Of a DNA stretch of 45,989 nucleotides, positions 14,708 through 22,807 are shown in pieces. The stretch's first letter is position 1; each line of letters opens with the position of its first letter. Source of the stretch: a bacterium (GTDB lineage: Bacteria > Myxococcota_A > Bradymonadia > Bradymonadales > Bradymonadaceae); NCBI GenBank assembly GCA_030427705.1, contig JAUIBR010000051.1:1-45989 (forward strand). Reading direction: 5' to 3'. Under the pieces are notes generated by a model that saw only the letters and a list, made by a program, of their open reading frames with translations, was not told where the DNA came from and ran no database searches. Position numbers and translations under genes: made by a program.

Positions 14708-17428
14708 ATGGAATATCACAAGTTCTCAGAGAGAGAACTGACCGAGATTATGGGGCGCAAAGTACGGGCACAGGACGAACCACGGGAGTTCGACCGCACA
14801 GAGACTCTGCTGACTTATGCGCGTTCCATGCCCGACAAAGTCCACATCAATTATCATCAGTGGACCGAAGACACGTGGTGCGAAGACTGGCTCGAGTTCG
14901 AGGGTGTTCTCGGCCGACGCGAGGCCCATTTTTGGTTCATTGCGGGGACCTTGGTCGAACGTCTACAGGACAGCACGGCGACCCTCTCGACCCCAAGTAT
15001 CCTGCGTAAGACACGCTTCTTTGGCGATCTGGATTTCGGCGAGGCGCATCAACGTCTGTCAGCATGGCACGATGCCTTTGATGCTCAGTACCGGAGCAAC
15101 CGGTTTTATACTCAGGTCTATCTGGCCAAAACGTTAGGCGTCCTGTTTGGTACGGGAGAAGCTATTCGTTTGATTCTAGACGCGCTGCCCGAGCGTTGGT
15201 GGACGGCGTTTCTTCCGTACGTCGGTGAGCCCGTTGAGTCGGGTGAAGAACGGGCGGAGCTTTGCAACCTGTTGGACGCGCGGTTTGCTTCACCGCGCCT
15301 GGACGACATGAACACGCGAGCACTCATCGCACGCCTTGCGCCGCTCGCTCGCCATCAGGACCTGTGCCGCATGTATCTGGATTTCGAGATCAAGATGCGG
15401 CGTGGCATTCAGCCCCAGACGTTCCCGGTGTTGTCGGCGTTGGATGATGACGAAGACTTCATGCATTACGTCGGCAAACTAAAGGCCGAGGTGAATCGCA
15501 AGACCATTGTTTTATTGTTGTCAAGATTTGGCATGGATGCCTGCGACCATATCTACAAGTTGGTCTCGAAGATCCGAACAGCGGGTGCGATGGAGGACCT
15601 GCCACATATCTTAGGAAACATCCATAGCCCTCGCATCGTGCCAACGTTTTTGCATATGTATGGCAAGCCCGAGTGCTCGATCGAAGCGCAAGAGTGGTTG
15701 GTTTCTGAAGGCGAACAGGCGACTCGCGGGTTGATAGAAAACGTCAGTCACCGGCGATTTGGGGACACCGCCATTGAGCTGTTACGTACGATAGCCGAGG
15801 GCGAGGGTGGCGAAGAGCTCATCGAAACGTGTCTGGAAGGCCAATCGGATCACATCCAACAGAAGGTGATCGATGAGGTGCTCGAACACGAAGAGATCGA
15901 ACTCCCCAGCCTGCCTAAATCTGAATACCCGCGTTGGCTCGCCGATATGGCGCTACCCAAGAAGCCAAAGGGGCTTCCGCGGTTCGTATCGCATAAAAAC
16001 CTCAAGCCGTTGCTGACCGCGGGCTTTGAATACGAGCTTGGAACAGACGCGATTTATGGCGTTCTGAATGAGTTCAAGACCATCACGTTAGACACCCACG
16101 ACAAGGCGTTTGTCGAAGGCCTCAAGGACCTCGCCGAATTCGAAAGTCTGCGCGAGTTTGTGTGGCAGCTTTTCATCGATTGGACGCGTCATGGCTTGCC
16201 GAGCGCGCACAGTTGGTGTCTGGATATCCTTGGGATATTCGGTGATGACGAGGTTGTGCAACGCCTGATGCCGTATATCGATTCTTGGCCTGGCCAGCGC
16301 AAAAACGCACTGGCCTACCGCGCAATGGATGCACTTGAGCTTATCGGGACGGACTCAGCCATGACGATGCTGAGCACGCTGGCCCGGAACTCGAAGTACA
16401 AAGGCGTCAAAACCAAGGCGAAGAACCAGATCGATAAGATGGCCCGAGATCGCGGTATCGACGCCCGCACGCTCGAAGACCGGTTCATCGACGATCTAGG
16501 TTTGGATGAGAACGGGTCTGCAACCTTCAGCTACGGCGAACGCGAGTTCCGGCTGGGATTTGATGCCGACCTGAAGCCCATCGTCAAAGACCAGGATGGC
16601 AAGGTCTACAAGAGCCTGCCCAGACCGCGAAAGACAGATGATGCGGACCAGGCAGCTCGTGCGAAGAAGGCCTACAAGATGCTGTCGACGCAGGCCAAAG
16701 ACATCATCAAGGTTCAAACCAAACGCCTTGAACAAGCGATGGTCTCGGGGCGGCGTTGGAAGCACAAAAAGTGGCGGCCAAAGTGGGTTGAACATCCGCT
16801 GCTGAGGCATATCTGTGCGCGAATCATCTGGGCTGAATTCGATGAAGAGTACCGGGTTTTGCAGACCTTCCGAGTCGCGGACGACCTGACCTATGCGAAC
16901 TTCGCGGACGAAGAGATTACGTTGGGCGATAACGCGTTGATCGGCGTGCTGCACCCATTAGAAGTGCCCCCTCAGAATCGACTTCAATGGTCGCAGACGC
17001 TCGCCGATTACGAGTTAAACGGCGCGTTCAGGCAGATGGACCGCAAGTTGTACCTGGCCCGTGACTACGTCGATGGCCCGAGTCGAAAAGAGATAAACGA
17101 CATGCGCGACGTTATGATCCAACCGGGGTTCCTGCGCGGGCATCTGAACAACCGGCAGTGGGTCAAGGATCGGCCCGACGCCGATGGCTACATCTACTGT
17201 TTCAACAAGACCTTCGATCTGGTTGGACAGACGGCTAGGGTTGTCATTGGACCCGGAATTTATGCTCCGGACTATAAAAGAGACCGAGACCAGTTCGTGA
17301 AGATGATCGTTTTTCGAGAGCAAGGTAAGCATCAGCCGTTGGCGCTGAAGGATGTCGACCCCATTGTTTACAGCGAAGTGTGTCGAGACATCCGCGGCAT
17401 GGTAGAATCTGCGGCCAGAGGTAAGTGA
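14708..17428 (+). CDS. HEAT-like/DUF4132 protein
   Basis: A cytoplasmic protein of 906 residues. The N-terminal ~620 residues are helical and rich in short repeat-like helices (ALIARLAPLARHQDLCRMYL, AYRAMDALELIGTDSAMTML), suggesting an alpha-solenoid. The C-terminal ~230 residues match the DUF4132 pattern: LEQAMVSGRRW, HPLLRHICARIIW, YANFADEEITLG, IGVLHPLEVPP and IYCFNKTFDLVGQTARVVIGPGIY. DUF4132 proteins often carry a WGR domain and are linked to MolR; no WGR domain is seen here. The function is unknown. The start at 14708 avoids the repeat-derived extension. The stop overlaps the next start in TGATG. Confidence 0.78.
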   Translation: MEYHKFSERELTEIMGRKVRAQDEPREFDRTETLLTYARSMPDKVHINYHQWTEDTWCEDWLEFEGVLGRREAHFWFIAGTLVERLQDSTATLSTPSILRKTRFFGDLDFGEAHQRLSAWHDAFDAQYRSNRFYTQVYLAKTLGVLFGTGEAIRLILDALPERWWTAFLPYVGEPVESGEERAELCNLLDARFASPRLDDMNTRALIARLAPLARHQDLCRMYLDFEIKMRRGIQPQTFPVLSALDDDEDFMHYVGKLKAEVNRKTIVLLLSRFGMDACDHIYKLVSKIRTAGAMEDLPHILGNIHSPRIVPTFLHMYGKPECSIEAQEWLVSEGEQATRGLIENVSHRRFGDTAIELLRTIAEGEGGEELIETCLEGQSDHIQQKVIDEVLEHEEIELPSLPKSEYPRWLADMALPKKPKGLPRFVSHKNLKPLLTAGFEYELGTDAIYGVLNEFKTITLDTHDKAFVEGLKDLAEFESLREFVWQLFIDWTRHGLPSAHSWCLDILGIFGDDEVVQRLMPYIDSWPGQRKNALAYRAMDALELIGTDSAMTMLSTLARNSKYKGVKTKAKNQIDKMARDRGIDARTLEDRFIDDLGLDENGSATFSYGEREFRLGFDADLKPIVKDQDGKVYKSLPRPRKTDDADQAARAKKAYKMLSTQAKDIIKVQTKRLEQAMVSGRRWKHKKWRPKWVEHPLLRHICARIIWAEFDEEYRVLQTFRVADDLTYANFADEEITLGDNALIGVLHPLEVPPQNRLQWSQTLADYELNGAFRQMDRKLYLARDYVDGPSRKEINDMRDVMIQPGFLRGHLNNRQWVKDRPDADGYIYCFNKTFDLVGQTARVVIGPGIYAPDYKRDRDQFVKMIVFREQGKHQPLALKDVDPIVYSEVCRDIRGMVESAARGK

Positions 17429-18231
17429 TGTACTCAAAACGCTCCAAACATCTGATTCACTATCGCCAGGCCGGCGAAGGCGACGACCCTATCTTGCTGA
17501 TCATGGGCTTCGGCATGCGCGGCAAAGCGTGGAAGCGCAACTACCCTGAGTTCGCCAAACACCATCCTGTGGCTTGGTTTGATCATGCGGGTTTGGGTTC
17601 CAGTGGAGAGCTAAAAACCTCGCGCTTGTTCATGAAGGACATGGTCGAAGACTCGATCGGAGTCATGGATGATCTGGGGTGGAAACGCGCGCATGTTGTC
17701 GCAATTTCCATGGGCGGTATGATCGCGCAGAACCTGGCGATTCGACATCCGGACCGAGTAAAATCGCTCACCTTGACGGCTACCCATGCAGGGGGTCTTG
17801 GTGCAATGCTTCCGACGAGTGACGGCATAAAAAGCTTTATGTCAGCGAACCAGGGAAGTCCGCGGCAACGCAAGAATGCACTGATGCATCTGCTGTTTTC
17901 TCAGTCCTTCATTCGGGACAACAGAGAGCAGGCAATACAACTAATAGAGGAGGATTTTGAGCATGTTCCTCCTCAGACAACCCGCCTGGCGCAGCTTCAC
18001 GCGATCACGCATCACTATACTGCACATCGTCTCAAAGAAATTTCTCATATCCCAACTTTGATTGTGCGGCCGGGAGAAGATGTTCTGATTCAACCGCACC
18101 AAAGCGACCGACTAAAGCAGCTAATCCCCCACGCCGAAATGATCCGCTACGACGACTGCGGACACGGCGTCACGCGTCAGAAGGCCGCGGAGTTCAACTC
18201 AGCCGTACTAGAGTTCTTAGAAACGCAGTAG
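17428..18231 (+). CDS. Alpha/beta hydrolase
   Basis: A 267-residue alpha/beta-fold hydrolase with nucleophile Ser94 in AISMGGMIAQ, an acid at about Asp218 in PGEDVLIQP and His246 in CGHGV. The early LLIMGFGMRGKAW segment forms the oxyanion region. No signal peptide is present. The ATG overlaps the DUF4132 stop by one base and has GAGG 6 nt upstream, so the two genes are probably co-translated. The substrate is not predictable; proline iminopeptidase-like and lactone hydrolase-like members share these motifs. Confidence 0.87.
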   Translation: MYSKRSKHLIHYRQAGEGDDPILLIMGFGMRGKAWKRNYPEFAKHHPVAWFDHAGLGSSGELKTSRLFMKDMVEDSIGVMDDLGWKRAHVVAISMGGMIAQNLAIRHPDRVKSLTLTATHAGGLGAMLPTSDGIKSFMSANQGSPRQRKNALMHLLFSQSFIRDNREQAIQLIEEDFEHVPPQTTRLAQLHAITHHYTAHRLKEISHIPTLIVRPGEDVLIQPHQSDRLKQLIPHAEMIRYDDCGHGVTRQKAAEFNSAVLEFLETQ

Positions 18232-18254
18232 TCACGGGATCATTAGGTGCGTCG

Positions 18255-18327
18255 TATGCACTAGAAAACCAAGAACCAAGAACCAAGAACCAAAAACCAA
18301 GAACAAGCGCAGCGAAGCGAAGCGAAG
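18255..18327. repeat. AACCAAGAACC purine repeat plus GCGAAGCGAAG run
   Basis: Seven-base units (AACCAAG) recur up to about 18305 and are followed by AGCGCAGCGAAGCGAAGCG directly before the ATG at 18328. The second run belongs to the GAGCGAAGCGAG family. No separate Shine-Dalgarno is visible, so this purine-rich run may serve as the ribosome site of the next gene. Confidence 0.7.
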
Positions 18328-18570
18328 ATGAGCAAAAGAGACGACGCCCGAAAAGCCGCTCACAAACTCGCCAGAAAGACGGGTTGGAGCGTCGATGATT
18401 TCGAGGCAAAGAGCCCCATCGAAAAGTTGCAAGAACTGGACGCGAAAGATCGTTCAAAAGACACCTATGAAGACTCCGAAGCCTGTGCGGAGTGTGCTAA
18501 GGCAAGGGAAGAGTCGGGCGATGAGACCGCTCTTTGCCAGGAACACTTAGCCGCCGCCATGGGATTCTAA
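18328..18570 (+). CDS. Small protein with C-x2-C-x13-C-x2-H motif
   Basis: An 80-residue hydrophilic protein: a basic N-terminus (MSKRDDARKAAHKLARKTG), an acidic middle and a C-terminal CAEC...CQEH cluster that could bind one zinc or iron atom. It does not match a family I can name. Its stop overlaps the nadC start in TAATG, so it is probably co-translated with nadC; a role near NAD synthesis is only a guess from position. Confidence 0.68.
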   Translation: MSKRDDARKAAHKLARKTGWSVDDFEAKSPIEKLQELDAKDRSKDTYEDSEACAECAKAREESGDETALCQEHLAAAMGF

Positions 18571-19430
18571 TGCAGCTCTTCATCAGCCCTCATATTCAGC
18601 GTTTGATCGACCTCGCGCTGGACGAGGATGACCTAAACTTCGACGTCACTTCGAACGTCTTCTTCTCTGGACAACAAGCCACCACAAAGCTGATCGCGAA
18701 AGACGATATCGTCATCGCCGGCATGCCTGTGTTTCTGGCGGTGTTCAACCGCGTCGACCCAAACGTGAAGTGGACGATGCACGTCAAAGATGGCGATGTT
18801 TGTCCGAAGGGGACGTTGCTTGGCGAGTGTTCTGCAGATGCGATTTCGATGCTTCGGGCGGAGCGCACGGCGTTGAACTTCCTGCAGCGTATGTCCGGTG
18901 TTGCGACGCTCACGCATAGCTACGTGAATGCTCTTGGCGATTCACCAACGCGCATCGTCGATACGCGCAAAACGCTGCCCGGATACCGAGAGCTGGACAA
19001 GTACAGCGTCGTCATGGGTGGCGGTACCAACCATCGCTACAGCTTGGGCGGCGGCGCGATGGTCAAAGACAACCACATCGCCGCAGCTGGCGGGGTGGCT
19101 ACAGCCATCGAACAGGTTCGAAAGCAGCTGCCCCACACGCTCAAGATCGAGGTCGAGGTCGAACGCCTCGACCAACTCGATGCCGCACTACAAGCCGGTG
19201 CCGACATCATCATGTTGGACAATATGGACACGTTGACCATGCGGGACGCTGTCGCCAAGATTCGCGATTTCGCGGGCGACCGTGTGGCCATTGAAGCCAG
19301 CGGCAATATCACGATCGAGCGGCTTCCTGAGCTCGCTGATGTGGGCCTCGACTACATCTCGTCAGGCGCGCTGACACACTCGGCGACCGCTGCGGACATC
19401 TCAATGAAGTTTGGGTTCCTAAGGACCTAA
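18570..19430 (+). CDS. nadC: Quinolinate phosphoribosyltransferase (nicotinate-nucleotide pyrophosphorylase, carboxylating)
   Basis: This enzyme makes nicotinate mononucleotide from quinolinate and PRPP in de novo NAD synthesis. The 286-residue length is normal. Family motifs are RAERTALNFLQRMSGVAT, RIVDTRKTLPGYR, HRYSLGGGAMVKDNHI, IEVEVE, IIMLDNM and the C-terminal VDYISSGALTHS-like segment. The frame is open from 18534, but the ATG at 18570 (MQLFISP) overlapping the upstream stop fits the family N-terminus. nadA and nadB are not in the window. A strong inverted repeat follows the stop. Confidence 0.96.
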   Translation: MQLFISPHIQRLIDLALDEDDLNFDVTSNVFFSGQQATTKLIAKDDIVIAGMPVFLAVFNRVDPNVKWTMHVKDGDVCPKGTLLGECSADAISMLRAERTALNFLQRMSGVATLTHSYVNALGDSPTRIVDTRKTLPGYRELDKYSVVMGGGTNHRYSLGGGAMVKDNHIAAAGGVATAIEQVRKQLPHTLKIEVEVERLDQLDAALQAGADIIMLDNMDTLTMRDAVAKIRDFAGDRVAIEASGNITIERLPELADVGLDYISSGALTHSATAADISMKFGFLRT

Positions 19431-19451
19431 GGTTCCAAAGGACCTAAGAAA

Positions 19452-19522
19452 TTCCTAAGGACCTAAGGTTCTAAAGGACCTAAGAATTATTTAAGTCCTT
19501 TAAGAACTTAAGTCCTTAGGAA
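19452..19522. terminator. Long bidirectional hairpin between nadC and birA
   Basis: An arm starting TTCCTAAGGACCTAAGG at 19452 pairs over about 32 bp with an arm ending CTTAAGTCCTTAGGAA at 19522, with a short AATTAT-type loop near 19485-19490 and only a few wobble or bulged positions. It lies between convergent genes and includes the birA stop codon. More CCTAAGGACC units lie to the left (19427-19450), so the hairpin probably grew from a tandem repeat. It would stop transcription from either side. Confidence 0.7.
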
Positions 19523-20274
19523 CACCTAGGAACAATCTGGACTTCGCCGGTCGACAGCGATTTGATCGTTCCGTCGGACAGTTCGACCTGAAGTCGGCCT
19601 TCGCTGTCGATCCCACGCGCAATTCCGTCTGCACGCTTGCCATGGTCGTTGACCTCAACGGCAAGCCCCTCGCTTTTGTCATAACGTTCCAGTCCGGGTT
19701 TGAGAGCGTCCCAACCCTTGTGGGCGTATGCGTCGCACCAGGCAACGATGCTCTCGCGAAGGGGGAAAATGACCTCCATGCGGTCCTGCGGTTGGTCCAA
19801 TTCGATGCGCATGCTGGTCATGATTTCTGTGAGGTCTTCAGGGACCATATCCGCGGGCACATTGATGTTCAGCCCGACACCAGCCACAACAGCCTCTAGC
19901 TCGCCGCTAGCGCCCGTCACGGCTTCGGTCAGGATGCCACCCAACTTTCGTGTGCCCACGAAGATGTCGTTGGGCCATTTCAGCCAGATATCGATATCGG
20001 CGTTGTGTTTGATGGCTTCGCAAACCCCGATGCCTGCGGCCAACGTGAGTCCCGCAGCCCTGGCCGTCTCGATCTTCGGACGTAGTAGCACGGACATGTA
20101 GATGCTGTGCCCGGAAGGGGAGAACCAGGTGCGGCGTTCCCCGCCAAGCTCACGGCGTCCGCGACCTTTGGTTTGCGCATCAGCGACCCAACAATCGCCG
20201 TGATTACTGCCCTCGCGTGCCGCAGCCAGTGCGAGGTCATTTGTCGATTCAACTTCTCTAAACAGGTGGATCAT
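19516..20274 (-). CDS. birA: Biotin-[acetyl-CoA-carboxylase] ligase, no DNA-binding domain
   Basis: A 252-residue biotin protein ligase that attaches biotin to the carboxylase carrier protein through biotinyl-AMP. The motifs are ESTNDLA (9-15), QTKGRGR (34-40), LKWPNDI (98-104), KLGGILTE and GVGLNIN, with a C-terminal SH3-like part (GIDSEGRLQVELSDG). It starts at the catalytic domain, so it is a class I ligase without the N-terminal winged helix of the E. coli repressor form. It is convergent with nadC. Confidence 0.95.
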   Translation of the reverse strand: MIHLFREVESTNDLALAAAREGSNHGDCWVADAQTKGRGRRELGGERRTWFSPSGHSIYMSVLLRPKIETARAAGLTLAAGIGVCEAIKHNADIDIWLKWPNDIFVGTRKLGGILTEAVTGASGELEAVVAGVGLNINVPADMVPEDLTEIMTSMRIELDQPQDRMEVIFPLRESIVAWCDAYAHKGWDALKPGLERYDKSEGLAVEVNDHGKRADGIARGIDSEGRLQVELSDGTIKSLSTGEVQIVPRCS

Positions 20275-20377
20275 TGCGCCATTCTTGGATGTGAAAACAG
20301 TGATGTCTTGTAACCTTGAGCCTCAAGAAAGACAAACGTTATGGGCTGCGCCGGGCGGATTGTTTCACGTCAATTGA

Positions 20378-20469
20378 CGGCTTCGCTTTGCTCGCCGGCG
20401 GAGATTGCGTTGCGCCCATTCGGTTGGCATCCCCTACGAAATAGACTCGAGGCGAGCGAAGCAAAGCCG
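20378..20469. repeat. Inverted repeat of the GAGCGAAGC family
   Basis: CGGCTTCGCTTTGCTCGCC (20378-20396) and GGCGAGCGAAGCAAAGCCG (20451-20469) are inverted copies matching at 17 of 19 positions. They lie in the 340-bp gap between birA and the WYL regulator. Confidence 0.7.
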
Positions 20470-20515
20470 AGAAATCCCCGCCAAAGCAATGGCCGCGCAA
20501 AGCGTAATCCGTCCG

Positions 20516-20536
20516 AGCGGCACAATTCGTGCCGCT
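20516..20536. other. GGCAC-N5-GTGCC hairpin
   Basis: AGCGGCAC-AATTC-GTGCCGCT is a perfect 8-bp stem with a 5-nt loop. A second GGCAC-N5-GTGCC hairpin, with a different loop, lies at 35651-35665 upstream of the CRISPR operon. No T tract follows. Its role is unknown. Confidence 0.5.
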
Positions 20537-20567
20537 GAATAGCCTATTTATTAACTATGAATTGGTG

Positions 20568-20584
20568 TTACACTCACAGTGTAA
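20568..20584. promoter_or_regulatory. Palindromic operator candidate upstream of the WYL regulator
   Basis: TTACACT-CAC-AGTGTAA is a perfect 7-bp-arm palindrome 30 bp before the start codon of a DNA-binding regulator. This position suits autoregulation. That the WYL protein itself binds here is inference. Confidence 0.5.
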
Positions 20585-20614
20585 AAATTGAACATGCCAA
20601 CCATTGGGGCATAG

Positions 20615-21598
20615 ATGACTACGGGGAAAACCAACCTAAATTTGGCTCGGATCGTTCACCGTGTAATCGTGAATCCACGTGGATGGCAGGTTGATGAACT
20701 CATGGACGCGCTCGATATCAAGGATCGTGCGTACCGTAAGTACCGAAAACGCCTCCAAGACAACTTCCTGCCATTCATGGGACCGGACGGCGAGTCTTGT
20801 CTGCAGGAAGTCGAATACAATGGCGTGCGGCACCTCAAGCTGATCGAGATGCCGTCATCACATGCTACTGAAGCGCGATTTGCGACCCGAGTCGCGGCAC
20901 TTCACTTTGCGAAGCTTCTCTTGGGGTTTGTGGACGGAACGGATGTTGGCGATTCGTTCGCAGACCTGGTCGATGAGTTCAAAGACCGACTCAAGGACAA
21001 GCCGTTCACGCTTCACCACCTGCTTCGAAACGTCGACCGCATTTTCTATCAACTGCCTTATGCGCCCAAGGACTACTCAGACCAGGGCAACGTGCTCAAG
21101 AAGCTGGTCCACGCGTTGATATTCACACGGAAAATCCGTGTGTCGTACTCAAGCGTAAGCTTCAAGAACCTCACGCTAACGTTGGAGCCATACACATTGG
21201 CTGTGCATCGAAGCGCGCTCTACCTGATGGCGAAGAACGAAGATTACGAGGACGTGCGCATCTATGCTGTTGACCGAATCAAGAGCGTGCAGGTCCTTGA
21301 CGAGCGGTTTAGCTATCCATCCACAGTGAAGTACGACCCGGGCAACTACACGGAAGGCAGTTTCGGTATCTACCGCTCGGACTCCGAAGATCGCATCGAG
21401 TTCGAGCTGCTCTTTGACAACGAACGCTGGCTAAAACTCTACGTGAAAGAGCGTACCTGGCACCCAAGTCAGAGAATAAAAGAGCTGCGAGACGGACGTC
21501 TGCAGCTCAACTTTAAAGTGAATACGGATGTCGAAGTTTGGCCGTGGATTCGGTCCTTTGGCGACTCCGTGACGGTCGTAAAACCGGCTGATTGTTAG
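20615..21598 (+). CDS. WYL-domain transcriptional regulator
   Basis: A 327-residue protein. The N-terminal ~75 residues resemble a winged helix (QVDELMDALDIKDRAYRKYRKRL), followed by a helical linker. A WYL domain lies at about 170-230 (IRVSYSSVSFKNLTLTLEPYTLAVHRSALYL then VDRIKSVQVL), and a WCX-type C-terminal extension ends near WIRSFGDSVTVV. WYL proteins bind a small ligand or nucleic acid and regulate stress, defence or metabolism genes. GGGG lies 5 nt before the ATG. A palindrome just upstream suggests self-regulation. No obvious target gene is adjacent; the small gene at 21608 is convergent. Confidence 0.88.
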   Translation: MTTGKTNLNLARIVHRVIVNPRGWQVDELMDALDIKDRAYRKYRKRLQDNFLPFMGPDGESCLQEVEYNGVRHLKLIEMPSSHATEARFATRVAALHFAKLLLGFVDGTDVGDSFADLVDEFKDRLKDKPFTLHHLLRNVDRIFYQLPYAPKDYSDQGNVLKKLVHALIFTRKIRVSYSSVSFKNLTLTLEPYTLAVHRSALYLMAKNEDYEDVRIYAVDRIKSVQVLDERFSYPSTVKYDPGNYTEGSFGIYRSDSEDRIEFELLFDNERWLKLYVKERTWHPSQRIKELRDGRLQLNFKVNTDVEVWPWIRSFGDSVTVVKPADC

Positions 21599-21607
21599 AC
21601 TAGCTAT

Positions 21608-21862
21608 CTAGTTCAGGTGCTCCGTCACCGACCAGCCCACGAGCGAGCTATTCGTCAGGTCGGCATGGTCAATTCGCCATACACCGTGCACATGAAGGGC
21701 GGGACCCACTTCACGTTTCTCATAGTTGTTAATGAAGCGTTCGGCCTCGTCACGCTCCTGGAACACCGGACGCCAATCGCGTCCTCCAAGTTGCGCAAGT
21801 CGAGGTAGCATTGCCTGCAAAGCAGGGTGCACGCTTTGGATTTTTTCGTTTTTGGTATCCAT
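21608..21862 (-). CDS. Small conserved-looking hypothetical protein
   Basis: The protein is 84 residues (MDTKNEKIQSVHPALQAML...), soluble, with an RDWRPVFQERDEAERFINNY segment followed by a short beta-rich end. The start is at 21862 because AGGA lies 6 nt upstream; an ATG 21 nt earlier lacks such a site. I do not recognise the family. It ends 9 bp from the convergent WYL gene. The 200-bp gap to larB holds its promoter region but no clear boxes. Confidence 0.62.
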   Translation of the reverse strand: MDTKNEKIQSVHPALQAMLPRLAQLGGRDWRPVFQERDEAERFINNYEKREVGPALHVHGVWRIDHADLTNSSLVGWSVTEHLN

Positions 21863-22063
21863 GCTTTTCCTCGCTTGGTTCATCCATCCAGTTCAGTTGT
21901 GACAGACCACAATGATCCATCCACGCTGTAAATCTTTGACACCATTGTGTTTTCAGTCCAGCGCAGATTGTGTGGCATTTTCGTCAAGCAACGAGACTGC
22001 TCATCCTGAGTGGATTGGTCTATCGCATAGAGATGATGCGGGCAAGGAGCGATTTGGTGCGTT

Positions 22064-22807
22064 CTACATCTTCAGGATTTTTGCGGCGTGAACCGCCGCA
22101 CCAAACCCATTATCGATATTCATGACGGCAACCCCTGGAGAACAGGAATTCAGCATCGTCAGAAGTGGGGCAAGTCCCTCAAATGCCGTTCCGTAGCCCA
22201 CGTTCGTGGGTACCGCGATGACCGGCTGACGGGCCAGACCACCGATTAGACTAGGCAGCACGCCGTCCATGCCGGCGCAGACAATCAACACGCCAGCTTG
22301 TTCAAGCTCGTGTAGGTGCGAAGCCAATCGGTTCACGCCGGCAACGCCTACGTCGTACAAGCGCTCGGTCGGGCAACCAAAGAGCTCAAGCATGGTCGCG
22401 GCTTCCTCGGCAACGGGAACATCCAGCGCGCCTGCGGTGACGACGAGCGCCGTCTTCAGTGTTTTGTCAGTTTGTGCAGATTTGGTGCTAACTATGCGCG
22501 CTCGTTCATAAAAATGAAGTTTCGACGCAATAGGCTCCAGCGCTTTTCGAATCGGTTCCGTCACGCGCGAGGCAATCAGCTGTTCGTCGCGCTGCAGGTA
22601 CGTTTCGAAGATGTCGGCGACGTGCGCAGGGTCTTTGCCTTCGGCAAAAATCACCTCGGGGATCCCGGTGCGGACTTCACGGTTCTGGTCGAACTTTCCG
22701 ATCAGATGTTCTTCAAAAGGCTGACGAGCGATCGCCTGCTTGGCCTGCGACTCGTCGATTTCGCCGGCTTTGAAGCGGCGTAGGATTTCTTCAAGCTGCT
22801 TTGACAC
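22064..22807 (-). CDS. larB: Nickel-pincer cofactor biosynthesis protein LarB
   Basis: LarB carboxylates and hydrolyses nicotinic acid adenine dinucleotide in the first step of the nickel-pincer nucleotide cofactor, used by lactate racemase and related epimerases. The 247-residue protein has the LarB/AIR-carboxylase-like motifs REVRTGIPEVIFAEGKD, ALDVPVAEEAA, YDVGVAGVNRL, VCAGMDGVLPSLIGGL, VPTNVGYGTAF and GVAVMNIDNGFGAA. It starts with GTG overlapping the larE stop in TAGTG. larC and larA are not in the window. Confidence 0.93.
   Translation of the reverse strand: MSKQLEEILRRFKAGEIDESQAKQAIARQPFEEHLIGKFDQNREVRTGIPEVIFAEGKDPAHVADIFETYLQRDEQLIASRVTEPIRKALEPIASKLHFYERARIVSTKSAQTDKTLKTALVVTAGALDVPVAEEAATMLELFGCPTERLYDVGVAGVNRLASHLHELEQAGVLIVCAGMDGVLPSLIGGLARQPVIAVPTNVGYGTAFEGLAPLLTMLNSCSPGVAVMNIDNGFGAAVHAAKILKM

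Noticed and set aside
19516-20274. BirA as a biotin-responsive repressor
   Set aside because: The protein begins at the catalytic domain and has no N-terminal winged helix.
20341-20538. 65-residue plus-strand frame in the birA-WYL gap
   Set aside because: It consists of the GAGCGAAGC inverted repeat and has no ribosome site or domain.
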